Notes under the pieces: model-generated
Seen by the model: only the letters and a program-made list of their open reading frames with translations
Told to the model about the DNA's origin: nothing
Database searches by the model: none
Assembly: GCF_000001735.4 (NCBI RefSeq)
Contig: NC_003076.8
Coordinates: forward strand, 14,759,835 to 14,823,834
DNA: 64,000 nucleotides
DNA from: Arabidopsis thaliana
Lineage: Eukaryota; Streptophyta; Magnoliopsida; Brassicales; Brassicaceae
Reading direction: 5' to 3'
Shown here: piece after piece, positions 38,150 through 50,819 of the stretch
How the letters are laid out: each line of letters begins with the position of its first letter
Position numbering within the stretch: position 1 is the stretch's first letter
Made by a program: the position numbers and the translations under genes

Positions 38150-38874
38150 TGCAGAAATCGAAAGGCTAGAAAAGGAGGCAAAGGAACGACAGGGTGTAAA
38201 CTACTCTCAGCTGAAGCTAAATGAAGAACTCATCGCTGAAGTCAACAGACTTAAGGTGCAGCTGGTGAGGGAATGACAAACCCATGCCAGTTCGAGGGTT
38301 CAATAATGCAACCAATAGACCCAAACATGTTCCAGCAGCAACTCAACATCAATGAGTTCAATCAGCAACAACCATTGGACCCATACATGTTCTATCAACA
38401 ATGCAACATCAAATGAGTTCAATTAGCAGCATCCATTGGACCCAAACATGCTTCAACAACAACCTAACATCAATGAGTTCAACCAGGAGCAGCCAAACCA
38501 AGATTTTTATGGACAACCCTTAGGATGTTGAGGTGGATTTGGCAATCCTATTGGTTCAAGGATTGAAGATTTATTCAAGTTGTTTGTGTTTTATGTTTAA
38601 AAGGTCAAGTTGAGAGAGTGACAAATCTATCTAACTATTACGCTTAGATAGATATATTATTTTAACCGTGAAAGGGTTGAAACAATTGTGACAGATTTTT
38701 TTCTTTCACTCAAGCTTTTTCCTTTTTATTGAGATTTATCTATATTTTATCCAATTTGTTAAATTTCATAGAAAAACATGAAAGTAGTCTTCTCAGATCT
38801 TCCATCTTTCCGACTAGTCGATGATTGCTTTGGTCAATGTTCCAAAGAGTCACATTTTCCTTCAATTCCTCCTT
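38150..38874 (+). pseudogene. bZIP (group I) C-terminal copy, left inverted arm
   Basis: The frame at 38158-38275 reads a leucine-zipper end (YSQLKLNEELIAEVNRLKVQ). A region repeating the codons for FQQQLNINEFNQQQP follows, broken by stops and frameshifts. This resembles the C-terminus of A. thaliana group I bZIP proteins such as bZIP29, where EVQRLK is followed by MFQQLNI and a glutamine-rich tail (from memory). No basic region is present. It forms a long inverted repeat with 38895-39620. Confidence 0.65.
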
Positions 38875-38894
38875 CTTTTGTTGACCTTTTCTTC

Positions 38895-39620
38895 AAGGAG
38901 GAACTAAAAAAAATTGTGATTCTTTGAAAAGTTGACCAAAGCAATCATCAACTAGTCGTAAAAAGGAACATTTCAGAAGATTACTTTCATATTATTTTTC
39001 AGAAATTTAACAAATTGAATAAAATAGAAAAAAATCTCAATAGAAAAGCTCCACATTATTGAAAAACAAAAAAAAAACAAAAGGTCGCAATAGTCTGAAC
39101 CCTATCACCCTCTCACGGATCTATCTAAGAAGAACAGTTAGATAGATTTGCTTCTCTCCCAACCTGACCTTTTAAACGTAAAGTAAAACAATTTGAATAA
39201 ATCTTCAATCCTTACACAAATATGATTGCCAAATCCACGTCAACTTCCTTAGAGTTGTCCATAAAAATCTTGGTTTCGGTGTTGCTTGTTGAACTGATTG
39301 ATGTTAAGTTGTTGTTGGAACATCTTTAGATCCAATGGTTGCTGTTGATTGAACTCATTGATGTTGCATTGTTTACGGAACGTGTTTGGGTTCAGTGGTT
39401 GTTGCTAATTAAACTCAATGATGTTGAGTTGCTGCTGGAACATGTTTGGGCCCAGTGGCAACATCATTGAACCCTCAAACTGGCTGGGGTTTGCCATTCT
39501 GTCACCAGCTGCCACCTTAACTCGGTTGATTCCAGCAATAAGCTCTTCATTTAGCTTTAGTTGAGAGTAGTCTACACATTCTCTTTCTTTTGCCTCTTCT
39601 TCCAGCGTTTCGACGTCTAC
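38895..39620 (-). pseudogene. bZIP (group I) C-terminal copy, right inverted arm
   Basis: The minus strand at 39405-39620 reads LEEEAKERECVDYSQLKLNE, then INRVKVAAGDRMANPSQFEG, then FQQQLNIIEFN, ending at a stop; the Q/N-rich repeat continues beyond it. This arm keeps the reading frame longer than the left arm and has a GDRMANPSQ segment that is garbled there. No upstream basic region or start codon is visible. Confidence 0.65.
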
Positions 39621-40360
39621 GCACAATTTATTTTTCTATTGTATGTTCATCGAGTTTCTGGTGAATAAAATTTTATGTGACGTCTTTTGATACAAAAAAA
39701 CAAATTTAAGAATGCTTATCTATCTATTTTTGGGGATTAGTTCATTTATCAAAAATGACAAGTGAAAGTATGTTTAAGATAATGTCTTCTGCAACTATCT
39801 CAAAGTTTCTGTTACTAAATACCAAGTTGGAAAATTGCTTTGAGCCCAAGAAAATTATTTTCCGGTCTGTGTTTGATATTGCTTAAGAACTTTTAAATGC
39901 TATCATGTATTCGTGTCTACTACGTAGAAGTCGAGCAATAGAACGTCACTGAAGTTTAATTCATTAAACATTTTTTCCATAAGCCAAACATCTATTGTAG
40001 AAGTACAAATAGAAGTTTACTATTCAAGCGCTTTGCAAAGTAATCTGAAGTTTACTATGGGTGGCGGGAGGAGCAAGCAATTCCCCAACATGGTATTTCA
40101 CTCTAATGTTACCTCTAATGTTACAGAAGTATAAATTGTCTGTAGGGATATTCTCTTAAATGTTCATTCACTTGTTATCCTTGACATCAGTATAACGATG
40201 ATCTTTCTTAAGATTGTTGCTTGTATCAAGACGCCACTAACAAGATGGGATATTATTACTAGGAAAACATAAGGGAGGTTATTAACATTTGTTTTCATGT
40301 TTTTCCCATAAGTTTCTGGAGCATATCCTAGCTGAAAAAGACATCAAAAACTTCTTATCC

Positions 40361-40442
40361 TTGAAGGTCCACAAGGGTATCTTCAAAAAGTTTTTGTTGT
40401 GCCGACACTCGTAGACCTTCAAAAAATTTGAAGATACCCTTG
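40361..40442. repeat. Interlaced inverted repeats
   Basis: TTGAAGGTCCAC (40361-40372) pairs with GTAGACCTTCAA (40411-40422), one mismatch. CAAGGGTATCTTCAA (40372-40386) pairs perfectly with TTGAAGATACCCTTG (40428-40442). The order A-B-A'-B' allows only one stem at a time, or a pseudoknot. Confidence 0.8.
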
Positions 40443-43400
40443 CTTAATAAATTGGAAGAAGATTTTCTTATCAAGATTCTAATCATGGAGACAAGATTGG
40501 TTACTTAACCAAACTAAGAATGTTAACATAACAAGGTTATCGATAATCATAAAGGAAAGTTTCATCTTGAAGTTCCAGGATTGTGGACATCATGGTGGTT
40601 TTAAAACCAACATTAAACCAAAGGTCAACATCAGAGATTGAAACAATCTCGGGAGGAAAGAGGTTTATAAACCTAGTCTAGCCTGAGCAAGTAACGCTTC
40701 ACAACTATGTCAAGTCTAATTTGAGGAGAACCAAGTTTAAGTAAAACGTATTTTATGAAATATTGCAACTATCTTGGGAATGTTTTGAATTTTGCGACCG
40801 CATATCGGAATTATAACGTTACTGACATCAACTATCCAATAAACGACATAGTGGATATTGATCAGAATAGTCACTATTCGTATGGAACGGATGACAAATA
40901 GCTTATACATCTTGAATATCCACTCTGCATCCAGCCTTAATATATAAATCTTATATACAATAATTGAAAAGTATTGGCAACTGAAATAAAAAAGAATAAC
41001 ACTTTCTTTTTATATGTAAAACTTAAGACTTCCCCTTTTTCTAATAGAAGGATAAAAACCATATTCGCCAAAACTACAATACACTAATATAAAAAGACAA
41101 AGATGTAATAAAATCAAAGGTAATTGATAAGTTGCATTATTTTTCTAGTGATTATTTTGGAGAAATTCTTTTCCAAAGTAGTGAATATAAAATATCTAAA
41201 ATGTTTAAATTAATTTACAATTTGTTAACTTGATTGATTTATCTAATTATAAATCATATACTTGTTCATAAACGATTAAAAATAAGCTATTAACAATAAA
41301 AAAAAAAAATTAAAACTAACCTTTACTGTATGACATCGATGTTACCCATCATATACGAAGATTCAAGATAGTAATCAACGGACTATTTGACCTCGGCTAT
41401 GTTTCCCCTCAATTCAAATATCGAAAACGATCTCTTTAGTGACGGTAATGCAATATTCCTATTCAAAAGTCATCACAAACAAAATTTGTAGATATGTTTT
41501 GCTCTCGACTAATACACCATCTTCATTTTCTTTTTGAGCGCTGTAACAACCCTTAATACACCGAGGAGAGAAATTTTCAATATACAAGCTTTGGCGGAGA
41601 AAACGAAGACTTTTTTTTAGTTGCTATCTATTACGTATACGATGCATTTATATATAGAATGATAAAAGAAAAAAAAAGTAGAAATTGTATAAAAGGCCAA
41701 AATCTTTGATATTGAGGAAATAAATCATCTTTTATTTTGGGATAAGATTTTAGAGTTCTTAAATTATTCCTTTTTCTTAGGATTTTTTAAGATTTTAAGT
41801 TAGAGTTAAGTACTTACGTTTAAATTTTTTTTTCAAAATAAAAATTATTTTGTTAACTTTAGTATAAAATATGACAAATTTTTTTAAGAGTCTCTTATAT
41901 AATTGAGTTGTAGTTCTAATCGTAAAACGTTTTTAAAAATAATCCAAATTTGGATTTTTATTTACTTAACCAATAAAGAAAACTTTATTACTAGTCTGTA
42001 TATTTTAAAAATATTTGTATTTATCATAATTATTTTTTTCACGTATAACTAATAAACCTCACTAAGAAAAAAACTTGTTTATGCCTTAGCTGTTATAACA
42101 AATGCATTAGCTGTTTAGTAAATAAAAAAATAGTAATTAAAATCTTTTCTTCTAAATTCTAACTTCAAAGCCAAAAGTAGTCAACATAGACACTTTTGTT
42201 TCCTATTAAAATAATAATTATTTTCTTAATACTTTAAATCCATAAATCCTAAATTCTTTAACAAAAAAGAAAAAATCCTAAATTTTGAAACAAAAGGGAA
42301 ACAAAATCCTAAATTTACTTATTACACTATCTCTCAAAATTTAATATTTCCTTTCTATTATGCTTGTGTCCAAAATGAAATATGAGTACGAATTTAAATT
42401 GGTTTTACATTAAAAATCATCTAAAATTAGTGAATTGCTTTAATTTGGTCATTAAAAAAAAAAACTATGATGTATCTGTCAAGTTAATTGAGGTATAATC
42501 AACAAAATCTAGAATCTTAGTCGGGACTCAAGTGTTGATGTATCTCCAAAGTGGCAGTTTTGATTCCCAAATCCACCTTAAATTTTTTAATTCAAAACGA
42601 TGTCATTATGTAAGTTCACAGAAATTCTAATCCGAGATTTAAACCAGTTATTTTTTCGTCAATTGACTTAACAACATGCACAAAAAGATAAAATCAACAA
42701 AAATTATATATTTAATTCTAAAATCTGACTACAACTTTGGCATTTAAATGATATTTTGAAAGTTTTTAAACATTGACAGTTTGAAAATTCATGTTTTACT
42801 TAACATTTCTTTCGAAATATAATCTCTTACTTATAAAAGATTCTAATTGAGGCCTCTTAGAGTATCCACATCAGCACATGAAAAACATCCTCAACACAAT
42901 TATTAAGTTTAGAAAAACTTTTCCACGTCATATATCCTATAGATGTCATCTTGCATTTGAACACATTATTAATAACTGACCATGTATTAACTTCTATGTA
43001 TCAAACTAATTGATTGCTTTATCAATAGATCGATCTGTGTTAAAAAAAATCAAAAAAAAATCAATAGATCGATCTAAGTAATGAAATAGATTCAGGTTAT
43101 TTTCCTCTTTCAGTCACATATTTTTTCATGGAGAACAAATTCTCTCGAAGCATTTTCATCCAAATGATTTATCAAATCGTTGATTTGATAATATAGGTAT
43201 CATTAGATGCAGCCAAAGTTATCAACGTCACACCTCGATGTTCTTGGATCCAATAGCTCAGCCAAAACAGATGTAATTGGATGGCCGAACACATAACTCA
43301 TCCGTGACCGACCTCTCTAAACCATGCTCAAAGATTTCGAACAATTGAAAAGAAGTACTATGATTGGATACTGATTGCTACAATCATGGAATAATACAAC

Positions 43401-44802
43401 AAAACTGCTTAAGAAAAGCTCACCGATCATGCCAAGCAAACTGGTGTTGTGAGTTTTTCACAAAACATGAAATCTTCGGCTGCAAATGTTGCATGTAGAT
43501 GAATGACTGGAAAATTTTGAATTGAACAAAAGAATTGTACATTATTCAGCTCATTTCTCTACAAAATAGTAGATAAATAAGTTGAACAAATTTTCTTTGT
43601 AATTAGTTTATTTTCTAACTTTTTTGGTTGAATGGGTTAAATGACTTTTCTAACTTATTCATCTCAAATGGTAAAAAATGAGATTAATAATTTTTCAACG
43701 CAGTCAACTTGTTATTTTGAGACAACCATTTGCACCATCCTTCTTGCTTGCATCCTCTTTCACTTTGTCTAATAGTAGTAAGAGATGTTCATATTTCAAT
43801 AGTAATATTTATTGTACTACAGAAAAGAATGAATTACTTTTAATGTTTAAGCTTTTCTTCATCACATTGTATCAAATCTTAACAGAACCACTTGATAAAC
43901 GTTGCCTAAGGCTACAAGTATAAGTTTATTTTGTTAAAATAATCCCCATCGGCAATCATAAGATGCATTTTGTTAAACTAAAGAGCCAATCAGATTTCAA
44001 AACAATACTAGCAAGTAGCAAGCTACCATGCATTTTATTAAAATCATCTCGATTTCTCATGTAAATATTACTCTCCATACCAATATTGTGGAAAAATCAC
44101 ATATAAATTTTTTCCTTAAAAGGAGAATAACAGTTGGAAAAGAAATTATACAAGAGATATAGATTAAAAATACTAGCACTCATAGCCCGGACGTAGGCCA
44201 GATTAATCCCTAGTGTAAATATAAAAAGTATGAGTTTGTTACATCTTGTAAGCTAAACAATTTGCTAAAAAATACTTCGGAATTTTTTCATACAAATAAA
44301 ACTCAGTTAATGATGAGCCGAACAAGCAGGCCGGACCCTTGGCACAAATCCAAGATACATGAGTATTGGACCTCCAAAATGTTTAAGCCTTTTAGTAACA
44401 AAATTAGGCCTCCAAAAATATTTGTTATTGCAAAACTAGGTTCTTTGTTTCTGTCGACAACAAAAAAAAAGGTTCTATGTTTCTAAAATTTTCATATTTA
44501 GTTTCAATTTTTAAAATTATCTATTTACTATCGCAAAAATAGGCCTTATTTTCCTGAAATTTTAAGATTTGATCTCAAGTTTTAACTTTTATCGACAAAA
44601 ATCATCCAAAAAAAATTGTTGTGTATTAGGCCTCGTGGGAAGAAAAATACTTGGGTTCACCCCTAGGGGTAATTAGGCCTCATAAAACAATTTATTTACT
44701 TTTAGTAAAGTAATATCAAAGATTTTGTATGTATGCCATGCAGTGAGTAATTAACTTTTTTGCATGTATTTATTATGAAACATCAAAACCTTTCATATGT
44801 AA

Positions 44803-44844
44803 TATACATTGGTTGGCAACTTCAATTATTCATAACAAAGATAC
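44803..44844 (-). repeat. Copy of the plastid-protein gene's 3' flank
   Basis: Contains CAACTTCAATTATTCATAAC followed by AAAGATA, matching 45418-45457 just below the stop of the minus-strand gene at 45603-48279. Weaker similarity extends upstream (TTTTGCATG...GAAACATCAAA). Confidence 0.75.
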
Positions 44845-44920
44845 TTTTTTAAAAAAAATCTCTTCTCAACCTTTTCCTATCTTAAATTTGTAGATTACAA
44901 AGGCAGGATTAAAATGAAAT

Positions 44921-45012
44921 TCAAGAAGCAGAGAACATCAAAGAGCTCTAGAAACGGCGAGAGAGTTGAAGAAGAACCCACATGAGCATCACATGTTTTT
45001 CTTTTGTTTATG
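44921..45012 (-). repeat. Displaced copy of the ZPR1 leader and promoter
   Basis: Matches 32919-33010 in the same orientation, including AGAGCTCTAGAAACGGCGAG and GAGTTGAAGAAGAACCCAC. Both promoter G-boxes are CACATG here instead of CACGTG, and ACACCG is ACATCA. No ZPR1 coding exon accompanies it. Confidence 0.88.
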
Positions 45013-45602
45013 TGGCCAAAGGGCTTCATCCACAATTACAAATGGTCTATTTTGTTGTGATTAAACAAATGGTCTAATATGGTTTTTAAGTTTTATAACC
45101 AAAAAAACTAAAGAAACTGGAGTGAAACTAAACCGTAAAGCATATTGTTTATCATAAATTTTGTTTAGTTTAGGTTAAGAACAAATATGTACATACAGTT
45201 TGGTAATGGAGACAAAGTTCTTAGATTCACTTAACAATAGATAACACACTTTGTATGGTGTGTTGACTATTGGTTTTGATGTTTTTCTTCTTAGTGAATT
45301 AAGTTGATCAAACTAGAGAACTTTGTGAGCCTAACATCAATACAATTTGAAAGAGATACCAACTAAGAGAAATGAACATTTTGCATGAATTCCTGAAACA
45401 TCAAACATCAAACACTCTCATTGCTTGGCAAACTTCAATTATTCATAACAAAGATATTTCGTTTTCTCTATAAGAATATACACTCAACACATTCCATAGT
45501 TTAACGCATAGACAGAGAAAGTAGAAAAATTTACTATTGTAAATTTGAATATTTGGCACTGTACATGAGAGTAATAGAGACCACCCCTGAAGGATTATGA
45601 AT

Positions 45603-48279
45603 TCACTCTTTTTCTGATGAAAGCTGCTTAGCGAGTAGGATAAGCCCAGCTGTTGTGAAGCCTGACAAGACGGTTGACGCATAAAACAGAGCTAGAAGAG
45701 ACCCTCTTAGAGACTGCTCAGAAGAACAAAAACATGACAAAATGTCACTCTATAAACCCCCAAAGCATCACAAAGCAGTATCATCGACTTCCACAATATG
45801 ATAAGCATTAAAGAATAAGAGTAGAATGTTTGATCCACTAACCTTTCCGATTAGCAATGCATTGTCATTTGCATACTGCAATGAGTTCTCTGGTATGCTT
45901 TGGATCCCTTGACTGATTTGCCATGAAAGTATCCTGTTTGATCAAAGTATGAACTGTTTTTATTGTTGCTCATAAGAGTTGTGATACACATTTTTCAAAA
46001 GTAATAAACAAGCTTCCACAAAATACCCGTAGATGAACGCAATGGCAGCTCCGGTGTAGGCTTTCTCTGGAGTCACAGCAACTTGAAGCTCCCCAAACTG
46101 CAGTTCAAACAAAAAATTATCATCTGCAAAGTAGCTTCTTCAGTGAACATACATAAGAAAACAGATATTATGCTTTACCTTAAACATCCTTGTTCCTGAC
46201 TTAGATTCATTGCTGACTGAAACAGATGATGTTTTTGCAGATAAGACCCCTCCAGTTGTGATCATCGCTTTCGCAATCTGCGAGTTCTCAGGAACATTAG
46301 TTCTTATACGCATGAATGATTATACAAACGAACAATTTGGTTTTATCATTGTGGCCGTTAAGTATGCAAACTATTGCGATTAACTGTCACTTACATTTAC
46401 ATTTTTACTCAGTAGACATAATCAAAGAATCAGTAGAAGAAACCACACGTCATTTGAGATTCAAGTACCTTCTGTAATTCACCTTTGGCATATTGTCCCA
46501 TGCCCTGGAACCTTTTTCCTGCAGATATCAAACGCTTCCCAAAGGCTGAACAAAAAAAGGGTAAAAGCAGGTATGATTACAAGAGAGTAGATCTAGAAAG
46601 ATGTGTATCTAGATACTATAGAGCTACTTCTTGTAACCTGATCTGGCACCATCTGTTAATAAAATTTCCAGTTCGGGAAGTTTCTCCACTAAACTACGAG
46701 AAGTTGATGTGTCAGCTTGTTCCCAAGCACGAGACAGATTCAGTAAGGTCTCCCCAAGCTCTTGACCACACTACAAATAGATTTGAGAGGTCGCAATTGT
46801 AAGTCCCTCAAAGTTTAAGAAAGTGAGGAAGGGAGGTTAGCTTGTATATCACAATGAAGCTTAGATCATTTGAAAGATTCCATAACGTTTGAATGAATGT
46901 GACCCTATCACTAACTGTTAAACAAGATTACAGGAAGGTTTCTGTCTGCGGACTTAAAATAATTGTATGAGCTGTATGTTTCACTACTCACATGTTACAT
47001 CTAACTGCCTAAAAGTGAAGATCAGTCTTATGATTAGGCTCCTAAGGGCTAAAGTAATACAAAATCATGTATTTAGCTCAGATATCAAAATAATGGAGCA
47101 GCTATATTCTCTTCTGCAAATATCTATCATTAGTTGCTAGTAAATCCATTAACCACACACATGACAACATTCCTTCCATAAATCATATTGATACCAAAGA
47201 TGAATAATAAAGAAGAAACAGCTTATGCTACAATAGGGATGAAACTAATCACAAATAGCTAACTCCAAACAGTTTAGAAAATTAGCTAATTCAGAAACTT
47301 GAAATTTGAGATCATTTAGACATAATAATATATGACAGCCATGTCGATACTGTTAAGCAAACTATACCGTTAATGAGAATACTATACTATACCCATATAA
47401 ACGATAAATACCGGACTACACATTGGTATATTTGGCAATACACACAAAAGCATAGAATGCTATTAAGCATATAACTACTTTATAACACAGCAAATCACCA
47501 AAGGTTCTTTTTCTACTCATTTCCTAAGATTTTATGCTGGCACAAATGTTGGAATATAGAACTGCATAGCAGATGATAGTTTGTTTACCATGGAGTTGAG
47601 GCTACAATGAAGGAAGAGCATACACATGTAGTTCAAATACATGAATATCACATAAAAGATCCCACAGATGGAATAGCTGTTCTTGAACTCAGTACTAAAA
47701 TAATCATAACCTCGAACCTTAATCTTATAACTGTTCATGTGGAGAAATAGGAACTAACCTCATCGATGACAGGTCCATTGGAGAGATCAAAAGCCGCATC
47801 ATTCAACTAAAGAAAACCAAAACTCACCACATAAAAAAACGTTGCCCAAAATAAAAAAAATCAAGTTTTTAAGCAATGAGGGCTTACTTACATCGAGACG
47901 AAGATCATTTGGTAGCTGCTGGAAGTAATCTGATGGAAGATCAAAACACTTCTGCAACACACACAATTCAGAACCCATTAAGCACAAGAAACTCTATTTT
48001 AATTGATATCCCATAATCAAAAACAGAGTTCAGACTTACAGAGAGTTGTAGAAGAAGGGATTTGGAACTTGGTTCTTCTATTTCTAGAGGTTTAGTAGAA
48101 TCTGATTCCGTAAGAGCAAATCGGAGAGTCAAGGATTTCGAAAGATTGTGCCTTTTGGACTTATTAGGTTTTAGAGAGGACGAAAAATGAAAACTTGGCT
48201 GAGAAAAGAAAAGAGTGGAAGAAGAGAGACTATGAAGAGGTTGGAGGAGACTAATAGAAGAAGAAGAACAAGAAGCCAT
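45603..48279 (-). CDS. Predicted plastid membrane protein, function unknown
   Basis: Nine exons in transcript order: 48040-48279, 47892-47951, 47759-47806, 46638-46770, 46469-46545, 46179-46277, 46027-46097, 45843-45933 and 45603-45713; 930 nt, 309 aa. The N-terminal 55 residues are Ser-rich with basic residues and almost no acids (MASCSSSSISLLQPL, then KPNKSKRH), a typical chloroplast transit peptide. The middle is soluble (WEQADTSTSRSLVEKLPELE). Two hydrophobic segments lie near the C-terminus: AYTGAAIAFIYGILSW (about 218-234) and LRGSLLALFYASTVLSG (about 273-290, continuing to GLILLAK). From memory this is AT5G37360, whose old database label mentioning an ammonium transporter rests on weak similarity; I see no Amt fold (eleven spans are absent). 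The frame is intact across all junctions. Confidence 0.9.
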
Positions 48280-48299
48280 CTTTCAGTTTTCCTCAATTC

Positions 48300-48780
48300 G
48301 TTTGTGTTTGGGCAAACTCAGAAACAATTCGTGAACAACCGAAAGATCTTTTAGACAATGAATGTAGTAGAGTCGAAGCTGTTTCTTGAGGCATCATCGT
48401 TTGGTTAAAGATTTGTCTTTTTCATTGGTTCCATATATGTGTTTTGTTTGTCTCTCTGTGCAATGAACTTGCGCCATTTGTCTGGTCTTCGATTTTTGTG
48501 AATTTTTTTGGAAGAAACTTTTTTTTTTGTTAAGTTTTTTGGAAGAAACTTAATCATCATAATATCACTAATCTTCTTCGTTTCTGTTTTTTTTTTTTGG
48601 CTAATTTTTTTTAGGGAAAAAAACTAGATTAACCAAAATAATAAGATTAATTATTAGAATAACTTATAAAATATTAGAGTTAAATTGATTCTTTTCTTTT
48701 CTAAAATATCATTTTCTTATATGTTAAAAATAAAACAAATACAAAAATATCTTTTAAAAAAAATTCCAACAATTTTACAA
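48300..48780. other. Promoter and AT-rich flank of the plastid-protein gene
   Basis: The first 150 bp upstream of the ATG at 48279 are the leader and promoter. Beyond about 48520 the sequence becomes T-rich and repetitive. No other gene is visible. Confidence 0.4.
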
Positions 48781-49810
48781 AAGTCTATCGTTTAGTTATG
48801 GGCAGATTTATTCTTATTCCGTAGACTTTTTTAACTGCGATAGTTTTTTTATAGCAGACTTTTTTGGTTGACAGACTTCTTAGAAGATAGTGATAACAGA
48901 TTTATAAATTATAGCAGATTTAATTTGATTGACAGATTTTTAGTTTATTCAACCACAGACTTTCATATAATTTGACAGACTTATTTTTTTGTGGATGTTT
49001 TTTTACGTTAAGTGATGGCAGATTTATAATTTTGTTAAAAAAATCTGTCACATTGTAACAGATTTGTTGTCAAATAATTAATTACTAGAATGACGTGTAA
49101 CGATAACCAATTTTTTTAATGTTATGACAGACTTGTTTTATGTTATAACAGATTCTTGTAATTTTACACAATATCTGTCGTTTGATGGCAGATTTGTTTT
49201 CTAAGATATAATATTTTGTGTTATGATAAAGTTGTTTTATGTTGTGACAGATAAATTTATATTACCATAAATCTGTCGTTTGATAGCAGGTTTAATAAAG
49301 AATAAAATAAATTGCTGAAATGATTTTAAAAATATTTTATGTTATGACAGATTTGTAATTTGAAATCCTTATGGTGACCGATTTATAGTTTTATTTTTCC
49401 ACGATTTTCTTAATAGAATAATACTAACTATTGTAACAGTTCTTTTATTTGGAAAATTATATGACAGATTTGATTTTTTTGTCAATTATTTTTAGAAATT
49501 CTTTTAAATACCACTAAAATGAGTTTTTCCAAAAAAAATACTATAATGAATTTTATTTTTCAAAAATACCACAAATCTATAACTAAATTTAATATTCAAA
49601 ACTAATTTCTACATCCTAAACACTAAACCTTACACCTAAAAACTATAACGTAAATATACATAGTCAACCCAAATATATAAAAAATTATATAACTTCAAAA
49701 ATCAGTTATGGTTTTTTTTTGCATATTTTTTTGCTATAACAATATTTACAATGGTGACAGTTTTTTTTCATTGTAATGACAGACTTATTAGAGCAGTTAC
49801 CATATTTACC
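48780..49810. repeat. Degenerate TGACAGATTT word-repeat region
   Basis: About twenty copies of (T/A)GACAGATTT or GGCAGATTT words, spaced by TTTTATGTTATG-like sequence at irregular 30-60 bp intervals; some are in the opposite sense (AAATCTGTCA). No coding frame. It may be a minisatellite inside the Helitron that ends at 50990. Confidence 0.7.
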
Positions 49811-50819
49811 ACTAAAACATTAAATATCGACATTTAGGGTCAATTGGTCTTTTTACACAAAATTTGTGTTAGTCTAGTTATTCATCACTAATGAGAGTCA
49901 TTTTAGTTACTATTATCCAGTTTTGAGTCAATCCGGGTAATTTTCAGTTTTTTTTATCATAGAGTGGATTTGCTCTATTACATTTATCATTCTTAGCTGA
50001 GAATAACACAGATTTGTTAATTCCAACAAAAAAATACATAATATGTGAGAAACACACATCTAAATAAAAAAAAATCAAGAAAAAGATCAATTATAAAAGT
50101 GTAATATCAAGCATGTAGCAAATAATGTGTTAAAAAAAATCAAAACAGTACATTTAAACCAACATGTATCATGTACTACAAATAAAAAGGATTTCCAAGG
50201 ATTACACATTTTGACTTATTAGATTTTTGGATAAACAGGATGTTACAAGTAGAGAGAGACTGTTTAGATTAGAGGTTGGAGGAGATTAAGAGAAACTAAT
50301 GTATTTGAAAACTAATTTTATTTGTATTTCCTCAAAAAAAAATGAGGAGATTGCATTTCCTCAAAAAATTTCCTCAAAAGTTTCAGATTTTTCTTTTTTC
50401 TTTAATATGCATATAGCTTTTTTCCCAAAATCCATTATCTGTATATACATTTTTGAAACCATTTTGTGAAATAAATCATGTAGTTGAGACTTATTTACAA
50501 TGGCTGCCACTGGATTTTAATGTTTGTTTTTGATAATTAGAAAGAAAATCTTCGAATTAAATTGTGACATTTAACCATCTTCCTAAAATCTCTCCACATT
50601 AACTACACGATTATTTACTGAAATAAAACTTCCAAAATATTTAATATCATTTAATTACTACAAAATTATCATTTTTGATATTGTTTTTCTCCATGACTAT
50701 AACAATTCGATTATAATCATCAAAGCGCAGAGATATAATTTGATAGCATTTAATTACTACAAAATTACAAAATATTTAGACAATGATTCATAAATATATC
50801 ATAAATAAGATCAACATTA

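Larger units (their letters stand above)
38150..39620. repeat. Long inverted repeat, 0.7-kb arms, 20-nt loop
   Basis: The arm at 38150-38874 matches the reverse complement of 38895-39620 over its whole length, at roughly 80-85 percent by eye. The match covers both the bZIP-like coding part and noncoding flanks (GATTGAAGATTTATTCAA and GATGATTGCTTTGGTCAA occur in both arms). Only about 20 nt separate the arms, so a transcript would fold into one long hairpin. Confidence 0.85.
39640..45602. other. Six-kb gene-poor stretch of repeat remnants
   Basis: Mostly AT-rich decayed sequence. Items seen: a short MGGGRSKQFPNM-coding scrap at about 40055-40092, interlaced inverted repeats at 40361-40442, a degenerate GAGTATCCACATCAGCA terminus-like stretch near 42859, TE-like AGGCCT-rich sequence at 44190-44700, and the duplicated host segments listed separately. 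No intact gene is supported. Confidence 0.45.

Noticed and set aside
46485..46802. 105-codon plus-strand frame
   Set aside because: Crosses two exons and an intron of the minus-strand plastid-protein gene; antisense shadow.
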